Assembly: GCF_003731765.1 (NCBI RefSeq)
Contig: NZ_MOAL01000002.1
Span: forward strand, 310,001 to 374,000
DNA length: 64,000 bases
Direction: 5' to 3'
Source: Pseudomonas chlororaphis
GTDB lineage: Bacteria; Pseudomonadota; Gammaproteobacteria; Pseudomonadales; Pseudomonadaceae
In this document: positions 40,971-50,888 of the stretch, one piece after another
How the letters are laid out: the number at the start of each line of letters is the position of its first letter
How positions within the stretch are numbered: the first letter of the stretch is position 1
The notes under the pieces: model-generated
Database searches by the model: none
What the model was told of the DNA's origin: nothing
Seen by the model: the letters and a program-made list of their open reading frames with translations, nothing else
Position numbers and translations under genes: made by a program

Positions 40971-41067
40971 GCCCGGCCTTTACCTGTGCCAGCCACTGAA
41001 AGCGCCGCGTGGCACGGGGTGTTCAGGTGTAAGATGGCGCGCCATTCAACTACAAGGATCGTTTGCA

Positions 41068-44000
41068 ATGTTTGCCAGGTGCAGGGACGCAGCGCGTCGC
41101 CTTTTCGGCGTTTTATCAACCGTGACACGCCTGTTGTTCGGGTTGACCCTGTGGCTCGCCCAGCACCTGCTCGGCCAATGGCGCCCACCCTACTGGCTGC
41201 GCGCATTGATCCCTGCACTGGGGCGCGGCCTGAGCGCCGTCGGCCGCAAGATCCAGGCTTACCCACGGCAATTCGCCGCCGCTGTCGCGACCCTGGCCGT
41301 ATTGGGCGGCGCCGGCCTGTATGGCTGGCACTGGTACACCAACCTGCCGCAACCGCACACCGTGACCTACAGCGTGCAGGCCCCCAGCCTGACCGACTAC
41401 ACCCGGCAACCCCTGGCCATCGATAGCCTGCGCATCCAGTTCCGCGAATCGGTGGCGCCACTGGAGGCCATTAATCAGACGGTGACTGCCGGTATCACCC
41501 TGAGCCCGGCAGTCAAGGGCACCTGGCGCTGGGTCGAGGACCGTACCCTGCAATTCACCCCCGAGCAGGACTGGCCGATCGACACCGAGTACCAGGTCGA
41601 GCTGGCCAGGAAAAAACTGCTGGCCGACGGCGTGCTGCTCAACCAATACAGCAATAAATTCTCCACACGCTCGTTCAGTGCCAGCCTGATCCAGAGCGAG
41701 CTGTACCAAGACCCGATCAACCCCAGCCTGAAACAGCAGGTCGCCACTGTCAGGTTCACCCACCCGGTGGACGAAGACAGCGTGCGCAAGCGGATCAGTT
41801 TCGCCCTGGGCAAAGGCCTGCAATACCGCGATGAAAAAGCCGCAAACCTGCCCGAGATCAGCTTCAACGACTTCAAGCTGGAGGCCTACATCCACTCGCC
41901 GGCACTGGCCACGCCACTGGAGAATACGCAGATCAGCCTGACCCTCGCCGAAGGGGTCAAGGCCCAGCACGGCGGCAATGCCAGCCCCTCTGCGCAAACC
42001 CGCTCGGTGACGGTGCCCGGCCGCTATCGGCTGACGTTCAGCAACAGCGAAATCACCTTTGCCGATAACGATCGCGGCGAACCCGAGCCGGTGCTGATGT
42101 TCAACAGCTCCAACGCCCTGGCCGACGAGGCGATTGCCGGCAAGGTCAAGGCCTGGCTGCTGCCGGAAAAACCCGAGGACGAACTCGAACCCTGGTACGC
42201 CAAGGATGTCGACGAAGCCCTGCTGGCCCGCTCGACGCCGGTTCCACTCAGCCACGTGCCCAGTGTCGAGCCGCTCAATACCCAGCACGCCTTCAAGTTC
42301 AAGGCGCCCGCCGGACGCACCCTGTACGTGCAGATCCCGGCGCGCATCGAGGCCCTTGGCGGCTATTTGGCGAAGGACCCTACGACCGCGCTGCTGAGCA
42401 TGCCGGCGCACCCACGCACCCTGCGCTTTCTCTCCGATGGCGCGCTGCTCAGCCTCAACGGTGAAAAACGCGTGGGCTTCATGGCCCGCGGCGTGCCTGG
42501 CGCCCATGTGGAGATCGCCCGGGTTCTGCCCAATCAACTGCAGCATCTGGTCGACCAGAGCAGCGGCAGCTTTGCCCGCCCCAACTTTGCCAACGACTAT
42601 TTCGATCGCATGGTCGAACGCCAGTCCCTGGACATCGCGCTGCCGGGCAGCGACCCGTCCAAGACCCTGTACGACAACGTCGACCTTGCCAGCTACCTCA
42701 GCGCCAACGGCGGGCGCCGCGGGATCTTTGTGCTCAAGCTCAGTGCTCAGGACCAACCGAGCCAGCGCACCTTCGACGGCTACGCGCAAAGCGCGACCAA
42801 CGACCTGCGTTTTATCGTGGTCACCGACCTTGGCATCATCGCCAAGCGCTCCAGCGACGGCAGCCACGACCTCTACGTGCAATCGATCGACAGCGGCCTG
42901 CCGGTCGCCGAGGCCCAGGTAGAGATCATCGGCCGCAACGGCCTGGCGGTCAGCAGTGGCAAGACTGACGCCCAAGGGCATGCACACTTCGCCAAGCTCG
43001 ACGAACTGCGGCGCGAGAAAACCCCGTTGATGTACGTGGTCACCCGGGGCAACGATCAGTCGTTCCTGCCGATTGCCCGTCAGTCGCAACAGCTGGACCT
43101 GTCGCGCTTCGATGTCGGCGGCCTGCAGGAAGACGGCGCGAGCAACAGCTTGAGCGCCTACCTGTTCAGCGACCGTGGCCTGTACCGCCCGGGCGAGACG
43201 GCGCACCTGGGCATGATCGTGCGCAGCGGCGACTGGAAAGGCGCCCTGAAGGGCCTGCCGGTCGAGCTGCTGATCAGCGACCCACGGGGCCTGACGGTTA
43301 TTCGCGAACCCTTGACCCTGTCCGCCAGCGGTTTTGAGCGTTTCGACTTTGCCAGCAGCGAAACGGCGCCAGCCGGCGACTACACCGCGACCCTGCAATT
43401 GATTGGCGACAAGCAACTGCGCACCCACCTGGGCAGCGTCAACTTCAAGGTCCGCGACTTCGAGCCCGACCGCATGAAGGTCAGCCTGAGCCTGCACGAC
43501 ACGCCAGTGGCGGGCTGGATCGCCCCAGACCAGGTACAGGCCAGGGTCAGCGCCCAGCATCTGTTCGGCGCGCCCGCGGCAGGACGGCGGATTACCGCCA
43601 GCCTGTCGCTGAACCCGGCATTGGCCGGCTTCGAGCGTTACCCGGATTACCGCTTCCGCCTCAACGACTCGCTGACCGAACCAAGCAACGAAGACTTGGC
43701 TGAAACCAGCGCCGACGACAACGGCCAGGCGGAGCTCGACCTGGACCTCAAGCGTTTCGCCAACAGCACCTATCGTTTGCAGGTCCTGGCCCAGGTCTAC
43801 GAGGCCGAGGGCGGACGCAATGTCGCCGCACAAAGTTCGCTGTTGGTGTCTTCGGCGCCCTACCTGGTCGGGGTGAAAAGTGACGACCCGCTGTCGTATG
43901 TCGCCAAGGGCGCGGCGCGCCAGGTGCAATGGCTGGCCGTTGGCCCGGACCTCAACCCGCGTGCGGTCGAAGGCCTGGTCAGCGAAGTGATCGAGCACCG

Positions 44001-46899
44001 CTACGTGTCGGTGCTGGTCAAGCAGGTCAATGGCACCTACAAGTACCAATCGCGCATCAAGGACAGCGCCCGCCCAGCCTCGCCGCTGACCCTCACCGAA
44101 CACGGCGCGATCCAAGTGCTGGATACCCAGACACCCGGTGATTTCACCCTGCGACTCAAGGACGCCAACGGCAACCTGCTGAACCAGATCGACTACAGCG
44201 TCGCCGGCCAGGGCAATACCTCGCGCTCTCTGGAGCGCAATGCCGAGCTGCAACTGCGCCTGGATAAACGCAGCTACGCCAGCGGCGAAGAAATTGCCAT
44301 CAGCATCCGCGCGCCCTACGTCGGTGCCGGGCTGATCACCATCGAGCGCGACAAGGTCTACAGCCAGCAGTGGTTCAAGGCCGACAGCACCAACAGCGTG
44401 CAGCACATCCGGGTGCCCAAGGGCCTGGAAGGCAACGCCTACATCAACGTGCAGTTCGTGCGCGACATCGGCTCGTCCGAGGTCTACATGAGCCCGCTGT
44501 CCTACGGCGTGGTGCCCTTCAGCATCAACCTCGACGCCCGGCGCATGCCGCTTAAAGTCGAAGGCCCGGCGCACATCGAACCGGGCCAGGTGCTGGACAT
44601 CAAGGTCAGCAACGACCGGCCGACCCGCGCCGTGGTGTACGCAGTCGACGAGGGCATTCTGCAAGTCGCGCGCTATCAGGCACCCGACCCGTTGGGCCAC
44701 TTCTTCCAGAAACGTGCCCTGGAAGTCGGCACCAGCCAGATCCTCGACCTGATCCTGCCGGAGTTCAGCCGCCTGCTCAGTGGCGCCGCCCCGGGTGGCG
44801 ATACCGAGAATGCCCTGGCCTCGCACCTCAATCCGTTCAAGCGCAAGCACCAGCCGCCAGTGGCCTGGTGGTCAGGCCTGGTGGACCTGCCGGCCGGCGA
44901 AAGCGTGCTGCACTATCAACTGCCGGACCATTTCAACGGCAAACTGCGCCTGTTCGCCGTGGCGGTGGATGCCAACAGCATCGGCGTCAGCGAAGGCGCG
45001 AGCGAGGTGCGTGGCCCGCTGGTCATCACCCCGAACGTACCGGCCTTTGTCGCCCCTGGCGATGTCTTCAGCGTCAGCGCCGGGGTCTTCAGCAACCTTG
45101 AGGCCGACACGGCGGTGAAGTTCGAGCTGCAAACCAGTGCCGGGCTGCAGGTCGAAGGTGAACCCGGCAGTACCCTGCAGTTGCAACCGCGTAAGGAAGG
45201 CGTGGCAGAGTTTCGTATCAAGGTCCTGGAAAACCTCGGTTCCGCCGACCTGCGCTTTATCGCGACACTGCCCGACGGCAAACGCATCCAGGTGGCAGAA
45301 ACCACCTCGGTTCGCCCCCTGAGCGAACACCGGGTGGCCCTGACTCTGGGTCGCTTCGAAGGCACCAGCCAGGAGTTGCTGCCGAGCCGCAATCTGTTCA
45401 GCGAACTGCGCAACGTGCAACTGGGTGTCGCCGCCTCGCCGCTGGTCTGGGCCGACGGCCTGAAACACTACCTGGACGACTACGCCTATGCCTGCACCGA
45501 GCAGTTGGTGTCCAAGGCAATGCCTGGCCTGATCTGGCGTGACCCGCAAGCCACACAGGGCTTCGACGGCCTGCTGCGGGTCCTGCGCCAGCGGCAGAAC
45601 CAGGCCGGCGGTTTCGGCTTGTGGGCGGCCAACCCACAGGTCACGCCCTACGCCAGTCTTTACGCTACCGACTTCCTGATTGAAGCCCGCGAACGCGGCC
45701 TGGCTGTGCCCAACGACTTGCTGGAACGCGCCAACGCCTACCTGAGCGATGTCGCCAACGGCCCCAGCGAAGGCCTGCAAGAGTTGCGCAACCGCGCCTA
45801 CGCCAGCTACCTGCTGAGCCGCCAGGGGATTCTGGTGAGCAGCGCCCTGAGCGATATCCGCGAACGCTACGAAACCTATCACCGCGATACCTGGCACAAC
45901 GACCTGGGCGCGGCGTATCTGGCGGCCAGCTACAAGCTGCTCAAACAGGACCGGTTGGCCGACCCACTGTTCCGCAAGATCCCTTGGCGCACCCTAAACG
46001 ACCGTTGGGACGGTGACGGCCTGTACTACGACCCGCTGGTGCACGATGCCGAACACCTGCACCTGTTGAGCAAGCACTTCCCCACCCAGGTGGACGATGT
46101 GCCGCTGGCGCTATTGGACAAACTCGGCAAGCGCCTCAACGAGCAGCGCTACAACTCGCTGTCGGCAGCGCTGTTGCTGCGCGCGCTGGACAACTACGGG
46201 CAGCGCGCCGAGACCGGCATGCACCTCAAGGCCAGCGCCTGGCTCAGCGACAAGTCCCAGCAGTTGCTGAGCATGGTCGGCCAGCCTCCGCGCAGCGCCG
46301 TGCCGGCCACTACCGAAAAACTGCTGCTGGAAAAAGCCTCGGGCCCTGCCGCGTTCTACATGCTCAGCGAGGCCGGTTTCGATCGCGGCGCCAATACCCA
46401 GGTACTGAGCAACGGCCTGGAAGTGATCCACGACTACCTCGACCTCAAGGGCCAGCCGGTCAGCCAGGTCAGTGTCGGCGATGAGTTCCTGGTGCGCCTG
46501 CGCCTGCGTGCCACGGAGCACGATCAAGTGCAGCAAGTGGCGGTGGTCGACCTGCTGCCGGGGGGCGTCGAACCGGTGTATCGCCTGCCACCTCAGCCGA
46601 AGCAGAACGACGATGAAAACCAGAACGAGGAGGCATCCGGCGAAGAGGACGATGGCGCCTGGCAAGCCCCGGTCGGTGAAAGCGAGCTGAGCAACTGGCA
46701 GCCAGAGTACATGGACGTCCGCGATGACCGCGTGGTGTTCTACGGCACTGTGCTGCGCGATGCTGCGACCTTTGTCTATCGCGTGCGCGCCACCAACGCC
46801 GGCACCTTCAACACGCCACCGGCCTATGCCGAAGGGCTCTACCAGACCACCCTGCAAGGTCGTGGCAAGGTAGGCCAGCTTGAAATCGTCAAGCCGTGA
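41068..46899 (+). CDS. Bacterial alpha-2-macroglobulin (YfhM-type)
   Basis: Very large protease-trapping protein of the envelope, 1943 residues from ATG 41068 (AAGGAT upstream). Unlike E. coli YfhM it has no lipobox: a basic, amphipathic 65-residue N-terminus precedes one transmembrane helix at about 68-88, so it is probably inner-membrane anchored with its body in the periplasm. The MG domains follow (YLFSDRGLYRPGETAHL near residue 700), then the macroglobulin core VYAVDEGILQV, and the thioester motif Cys1476-Thr-Glu-Gln1479 in YAYACTEQL. Pairing with pbpC, which overlaps its 3' end, matches the known yfhM-pbpC linkage: protease trapping coupled to wall repair. Confidence 0.93.
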   Translation: MFARCRDAARRLFGVLSTVTRLLFGLTLWLAQHLLGQWRPPYWLRALIPALGRGLSAVGRKIQAYPRQFAAAVATLAVLGGAGLYGWHWYTNLPQPHTVTYSVQAPSLTDYTRQPLAIDSLRIQFRESVAPLEAINQTVTAGITLSPAVKGTWRWVEDRTLQFTPEQDWPIDTEYQVELARKKLLADGVLLNQYSNKFSTRSFSASLIQSELYQDPINPSLKQQVATVRFTHPVDEDSVRKRISFALGKGLQYRDEKAANLPEISFNDFKLEAYIHSPALATPLENTQISLTLAEGVKAQHGGNASPSAQTRSVTVPGRYRLTFSNSEITFADNDRGEPEPVLMFNSSNALADEAIAGKVKAWLLPEKPEDELEPWYAKDVDEALLARSTPVPLSHVPSVEPLNTQHAFKFKAPAGRTLYVQIPARIEALGGYLAKDPTTALLSMPAHPRTLRFLSDGALLSLNGEKRVGFMARGVPGAHVEIARVLPNQLQHLVDQSSGSFARPNFANDYFDRMVERQSLDIALPGSDPSKTLYDNVDLASYLSANGGRRGIFVLKLSAQDQPSQRTFDGYAQSATNDLRFIVVTDLGIIAKRSSDGSHDLYVQSIDSGLPVAEAQVEIIGRNGLAVSSGKTDAQGHAHFAKLDELRREKTPLMYVVTRGNDQSFLPIARQSQQLDLSRFDVGGLQEDGASNSLSAYLFSDRGLYRPGETAHLGMIVRSGDWKGALKGLPVELLISDPRGLTVIREPLTLSASGFERFDFASSETAPAGDYTATLQLIGDKQLRTHLGSVNFKVRDFEPDRMKVSLSLHDTPVAGWIAPDQVQARVSAQHLFGAPAAGRRITASLSLNPALAGFERYPDYRFRLNDSLTEPSNEDLAETSADDNGQAELDLDLKRFANSTYRLQVLAQVYEAEGGRNVAAQSSLLVSSAPYLVGVKSDDPLSYVAKGAARQVQWLAVGPDLNPRAVEGLVSEVIEHRYVSVLVKQVNGTYKYQSRIKDSARPASPLTLTEHGAIQVLDTQTPGDFTLRLKDANGNLLNQIDYSVAGQGNTSRSLERNAELQLRLDKRSYASGEEIAISIRAPYVGAGLITIERDKVYSQQWFKADSTNSVQHIRVPKGLEGNAYINVQFVRDIGSSEVYMSPLSYGVVPFSINLDARRMPLKVEGPAHIEPGQVLDIKVSNDRPTRAVVYAVDEGILQVARYQAPDPLGHFFQKRALEVGTSQILDLILPEFSRLLSGAAPGGDTENALASHLNPFKRKHQPPVAWWSGLVDLPAGESVLHYQLPDHFNGKLRLFAVAVDANSIGVSEGASEVRGPLVITPNVPAFVAPGDVFSVSAGVFSNLEADTAVKFELQTSAGLQVEGEPGSTLQLQPRKEGVAEFRIKVLENLGSADLRFIATLPDGKRIQVAETTSVRPLSEHRVALTLGRFEGTSQELLPSRNLFSELRNVQLGVAASPLVWADGLKHYLDDYAYACTEQLVSKAMPGLIWRDPQATQGFDGLLRVLRQRQNQAGGFGLWAANPQVTPYASLYATDFLIEARERGLAVPNDLLERANAYLSDVANGPSEGLQELRNRAYASYLLSRQGILVSSALSDIRERYETYHRDTWHNDLGAAYLAASYKLLKQDRLADPLFRKIPWRTLNDRWDGDGLYYDPLVHDAEHLHLLSKHFPTQVDDVPLALLDKLGKRLNEQRYNSLSAALLLRALDNYGQRAETGMHLKASAWLSDKSQQLLSMVGQPPRSAVPATTEKLLLEKASGPAAFYMLSEAGFDRGANTQVLSNGLEVIHDYLDLKGQPVSQVSVGDEFLVRLRLRATEHDQVQQVAVVDLLPGGVEPVYRLPPQPKQNDDENQNEEASGEEDDGAWQAPVGESELSNWQPEYMDVRDDRVVFYGTVLRDAATFVYRVRATNAGTFNTPPAYAEGLYQTTLQGRGKVGQLEIVKP

Positions 46900-49222
46900 G
46901 CCACGGCGCCCCTTGAGCCGGCACTGGAAAACCCTGCTCAAGGGCCTGCTGCTGACGGTGCTCGGCCTGCTGCTGTTACGCTTGTGGCCCCATGCACCGT
47001 TGCAAGAGGCCGCGCCCACTTCCCGGGTGGTGCTGACCGAGGACGGCACGCTGCTGCGCATGACGTTGGCCAGCGATGGCCAGTACCGCCTGTGGCTGCC
47101 CCTGGAGCGTATCTCGCCGTCATTGGTCCAGGCCCTGCTGCTCAAGGAAGACCGCAACTTCTACTACCACCCGGGGATCAATCCACCGGCGCTTTTGCGC
47201 GCCGCGCTGGCCACTTACAGCGGAGGCCTGCGCCAGGGCGGCTCGACCCTGAGCATGCAGCTGGCACGGCGCCTGTATGACCTCAACACCCGGCGCGTGC
47301 CCGGCAAGCTGCAACAGATGGCCCTCGCCCTGTGGCTGGAGGCGCGCTACAGCAAGCACGACATCCTCGAGGCCTACCTGAACCTGGCGCCCATGGGCGG
47401 CAATATCGAGGGCGCCGAAGCCGCCAGCCGCATCTACTTCGGCAAACCGGCGGATCAGTTGTCATTGTCGCAAGCCCTGGCCCTGGCGGTGATTCCCCAG
47501 CAACCCACTCGCCGTGCCGCCTTCACCGACGACCTGCAACAGGCGCGATTGCGCCTGATGGATGCCTGGCGCGAGGCCTATCCGGATGACCCACGCAACC
47601 AGAGCCTGCTGGCGTTGCCCCTGGAGGCCCGTAGCCGCCAGCAACTGCCGTTTCTCGCCCCGCACCTGAGTGAACAACTGCTGGCTGCCCATGCCGGGAA
47701 TGAACTGCACAGCACCCTCAACCTGCCCCTGCAACGCCTGCTGGAGCGGCTGATCCAGGGCTATATCGGCGAGAAGCGCGAGCTGGGGGTGGAAAACGCT
47801 ACTGCCATCCTGCTCGACACTCGCGACCAGAGCGTCAAGGCCCTGGTCGGTTCGGCCGATTACTTTTCGCGGCCGATCCAGGGTCAGGTCAATGGGGTGC
47901 TGGCACGGCGCTCACCGGGCTCGACCCTCAAGCCATTTCTCTACGGGTTGGCGATCGATCAGGGGCTGATCCACCCCATGAGCATCCTCAAGGACATGCC
48001 GAGCCACTTCGGTTATTTCCAGCCGGAGAACTTCGACGGCAGTTTCATCGGCCCGCTGAACGCGCGGGATGCGCTCATCCGCAGTCGCAACATCCCGGCG
48101 GTGTGGCTGGCCAGCCAGCTGAAAACCCCGACCTTGTACGACCTGCTGCAACGCTCGGGGGTCAAGGGCCTGCGCGCACCGGGGCATTACGGCCTGGCCC
48201 TGGCCCTGGGCGGCGGTGAAATGAGCATGGAAGAATTGGCGCGCCTGTACTTGATGCTGGCGGGCGACGGCCACTTGCGCCCGCTGCGCTACCTGAGCCA
48301 GCAGCCGACCGGCAGCGGCGATGCCCTGCTCAGCCCACAAGCCAGCTTTATGGTGCGCGACATGTTGCGCCACAACCCGCGCCCGGACGGACTGCCGGCC
48401 GACCCTCGCGGGCGGCACTGGCGCACGGCCTGGAAGACCGGAACCTCCTGGGGCTTTCATGACGCCTGGAGCGCCGGCCTGGTCGGGCCTTACGTACTGG
48501 TGGTGTGGGTGGGTAATTTCGATGGCCGGCCCAACCCGCAGTTCATTGGTGCCAAGACCGCCGCACCGCTGTTCTTCAGGATCGCCGACGCCCTGCCGCT
48601 GGCCTTGCCCAATGTCGCCGAACGCGCAGACAAGCCGCCGTCCGGGCTGACCCGGATCCAGGTCTGCAGCGCCTCGGGCGAGCTGCCCAACCGCTGGTGC
48701 CCGCAAACCCGCAAGACCTGGTACATCCCCGGCGTGTCACCGATCCGCGTGTCGAGCCTGCATCGCCCGGTGCTGATCGACACCCGCACCGGCAAGGCCG
48801 CCTGCCCGCCCTTCGAGCCGCAGTACACCCGCGAGGAAGTGTTCGAGTTCTGGCCCAGCGATCTGCGCCGGCTGTTTCGCGCCGCCGGCCTGCCACGACG
48901 CCCGGTGCCCAATGTGCCCCAGGCCTGCCAGCCCGAAGGCCTGGGCGATCAGAACGAAGCACCGCAAATCCGCTCACCGCTGACTCAGGTGACCTACCAC
49001 TTGCGCCTGTCGCGACCGGAAGAAAGCATCGCCCTGAGCGCCAACGCCGGCAGCGACGCGCGTCGCCTGTACTGGTTTGCCGACCAGACCCTGATTGGCC
49101 AGGGCCCGCCCCAGGCCAGCCTGAACTGGCGGCCGCCCCGCTCAGGCAGTTATCAGTTGCGCGTCACTGATGACCTGGGGCGCAGCGTCGGCCGGGCATT
49201 GAGCGTGGAGTTCGAGCCCTGA
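46880..49222 (+). CDS. pbpC: Penicillin-binding protein 1C
   Basis: Bifunctional class A PBP of the 1C type, 780 residues. N-terminal membrane anchor about 18-36; glycosyltransferase GT51 with Glu90 in KEDRNFYYHPG and GGSTLSMQLARRL; transpeptidase with Ser348 and Lys351 (STLK), SRN, and KTGT at 519-522; C-terminal PBP1C-specific domain with immunoglobulin-like fold. The TTG at 46880 overlaps the alpha-2-macroglobulin gene by 20 bases and has AAGG upstream; a second TTG at 46913 is possible. Translational coupling with the macroglobulin is likely. Confidence 0.95.
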   Translation: MKSSSREPRRPLSRHWKTLLKGLLLTVLGLLLLRLWPHAPLQEAAPTSRVVLTEDGTLLRMTLASDGQYRLWLPLERISPSLVQALLLKEDRNFYYHPGINPPALLRAALATYSGGLRQGGSTLSMQLARRLYDLNTRRVPGKLQQMALALWLEARYSKHDILEAYLNLAPMGGNIEGAEAASRIYFGKPADQLSLSQALALAVIPQQPTRRAAFTDDLQQARLRLMDAWREAYPDDPRNQSLLALPLEARSRQQLPFLAPHLSEQLLAAHAGNELHSTLNLPLQRLLERLIQGYIGEKRELGVENATAILLDTRDQSVKALVGSADYFSRPIQGQVNGVLARRSPGSTLKPFLYGLAIDQGLIHPMSILKDMPSHFGYFQPENFDGSFIGPLNARDALIRSRNIPAVWLASQLKTPTLYDLLQRSGVKGLRAPGHYGLALALGGGEMSMEELARLYLMLAGDGHLRPLRYLSQQPTGSGDALLSPQASFMVRDMLRHNPRPDGLPADPRGRHWRTAWKTGTSWGFHDAWSAGLVGPYVLVVWVGNFDGRPNPQFIGAKTAAPLFFRIADALPLALPNVAERADKPPSGLTRIQVCSASGELPNRWCPQTRKTWYIPGVSPIRVSSLHRPVLIDTRTGKAACPPFEPQYTREEVFEFWPSDLRRLFRAAGLPRRPVPNVPQACQPEGLGDQNEAPQIRSPLTQVTYHLRLSRPEESIALSANAGSDARRLYWFADQTLIGQGPPQASLNWRPPRSGSYQLRVTDDLGRSVGRALSVEFEP

Positions 49223-49235
49223 GGCCACACAGGGG

Positions 49236-49307
49236 CTAGCCCAGGCAGACCCAGGCGAAGGTCATGCCACAGATCAACATCGGCAGGGCATCAAGAAAAA
49301 GGTTCAT
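49236..49307 (-). CDS. Possible 23-residue hydrophobic peptide
   Basis: A short frame from ATG 49305-49307 encodes a peptide that is almost wholly a transmembrane-like helix (MNLFLDALPMLICGMTFAWV and three more residues). No strong ribosome site or promoter is visible. It may be chance; it is listed because the gap otherwise holds nothing and small membrane peptides are commonly missed. Confidence 0.2.
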   Translation of the reverse strand: MNLFLDALPMLICGMTFAWVCLG

Positions 49308-49440
49308 GCAGGCACGTTCATGGGGGGCGGGTGCCAGCACTGTAGACGCCGAAGATGACAATACGCCATCAGGCGCTGGACAAGCCGCATTCGTCCCAGG
49401 GTGCTTAAGTCCATCGTCGAGCCGCCGCCGATGCCGACGC

Positions 49441-49480
49441 AAAAAAAAAGCCCCGCAGGCGCGAACCTGCGGGGCTTTTT
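49441..49480 (-). terminator. Strong terminator of flgBCDE
   Basis: Stem AAAAAGCCCCGCAGG / CCTGCGGGGCTTTTT with six-base loop; on the minus strand it ends in nine T. It is 36 bases after the flgE stop. Confidence 0.93.
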
Positions 49481-49515
49481 ACAACCAGCGTGGCTGAAGG
49501 ATCAGCCCACCTGCA

Positions 49516-50859
49516 TCAGGTCATCTGAATGATGGTCTGCATGATGGTGCTCTGGGTGGAGATGGTCTTGGCGTTGGCCTGGTAGTTGCTCTGGGCCTTG
49601 ATCAGGTCCACCAGCTCGTTGGTCAGGTTGACGTTGGACTCTTCCAGGGAGTTGGACACTACCGAACCCAAGGTGCCGGTTTGTGGCGCGTCGTAGCCCG
49701 GGATACCCGAAGCGAAGGTTTCTTTCCAGCTGGTGCCGCCTACTGGCTGCAGGCCTTGTTCGTTGGTGAAGCTGGCCAGGGAGATCTGGCCGATCGCCTT
49801 GGTCTGGCTGTTGCTGAAGTTGGCCAGCAACACGCCGCTGCCGTCGATGGTCAGGTTGGTGATCTGACCTGTGGCGTAACCGTCCTGAGCCGGGATCGAA
49901 CGCGCGGTGTCGGCGTTGAACGAGGTGGTGTTGCTCATCTGGATGGCAATACCCGCGGTCGCACCAGTCGAACCGTTAGGGGTGAATACGCCGTTGGTCA
50001 CGGTACCTGGGGTCCAGTCGCCCGCCGCCAAGGTGATCTTGGTGCCGTCCACAGCGTACGGAGAAACGGCTGGGGCCACCGGAGGATCAATCGAAACCAA
50101 CTTGCCCGACGAGTTGAAGTTCATGGTCATCGGCGACTGATTGGCCATGGTAAAGGCCGTGCCGTCCGGGTTGCGACCATCGATCAGGGTGTAGGTCTGC
50201 CAGGTGTTGGGACCCGACTTGATCATGTACTGATCCATGGTGTGCTGGTTGCCCTGGCTGTCATAGATCGGGGTACTGAACGACTTGGTGTAAGTAGCGG
50301 TGTTGGTCGGATCGAAGGTGTAGGTCGCCGGCAATACAGGACTGGTATCAATCTCATCCGCACTGGAGTTGAGGTTGATGGTCGACGAAATCGTGGTGGT
50401 CGCTTTTGGCGCCAGGTTCGAGGTGTCGATACGCAGGTCGGTCAGCACGCCGTTGATGATCTTGCCGTTGGCGTCCACGCCATAGCCTTGCAGACGCGCA
50501 GTGCCATCGCTGTTGGTGATGTAGCCGTCTTTGTCGGTCTTGAAGGTACCAGCACGGGTGTAGGTCAGGGAGCCGTTGTCACTCATGACAAAGAAGCCCT
50601 GGCCCTGGATGCCCATGTCCAGCACGTTGCCGGTGTTGTTCACGTCACCCTGGTTGAACTGCTGGGAAACGTTGGCCAGGCGTACGCCGTTGCCGATGAC
50701 TTTGCTGCCGCTGCCCAGTTTGGTGGCCGAGTAGACGTCGGCGAATTCCGCACGGGAGGATTTGAAGCCGGTGGTGGCGACGTTGGCGATGTTGTTGCCA
50801 GTCACGTCCAGTTGCTTGTTGGCAGCATAGAGACCGCTAAGGCCGATATTGAAAGACAT
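49516..50859 (-). CDS. flgE: Flagellar hook protein FlgE
   Basis: Structural subunit of the flagellar hook, 447 residues. N-terminal heptad-repeat rod motif SGLYAANKQLDVTGNNIANVATTGFKSS-like (residues 7-33), TRAGTF and GQGFFVMSDNGSLTY in the D1 region, and the C-terminal NLTNELVDLIKAQSNYQANAKT motif common to rod and hook proteins. The variable middle is Thr/Ser-rich. Last gene of flgBCDE, 29 bases after flgD. Confidence 0.97.
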   Translation of the reverse strand: MSFNIGLSGLYAANKQLDVTGNNIANVATTGFKSSRAEFADVYSATKLGSGSKVIGNGVRLANVSQQFNQGDVNNTGNVLDMGIQGQGFFVMSDNGSLTYTRAGTFKTDKDGYITNSDGTARLQGYGVDANGKIINGVLTDLRIDTSNLAPKATTTISSTINLNSSADEIDTSPVLPATYTFDPTNTATYTKSFSTPIYDSQGNQHTMDQYMIKSGPNTWQTYTLIDGRNPDGTAFTMANQSPMTMNFNSSGKLVSIDPPVAPAVSPYAVDGTKITLAAGDWTPGTVTNGVFTPNGSTGATAGIAIQMSNTTSFNADTARSIPAQDGYATGQITNLTIDGSGVLLANFSNSQTKAIGQISLASFTNEQGLQPVGGTSWKETFASGIPGYDAPQTGTLGSVVSNSLEESNVNLTNELVDLIKAQSNYQANAKTISTQSTIMQTIIQMT

Positions 50860-50888
50860 ATTCCACTCCTTGTGCCGGTTAGTCGGCT

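Noticed and set aside
41116..44850. Very long minus-strand frame opposite the alpha-2-macroglobulin gene
   Set aside because: The plus-strand product has recognisable domains and motifs throughout; the minus frame is Gly/Val/Gln-rich shadow sequence.
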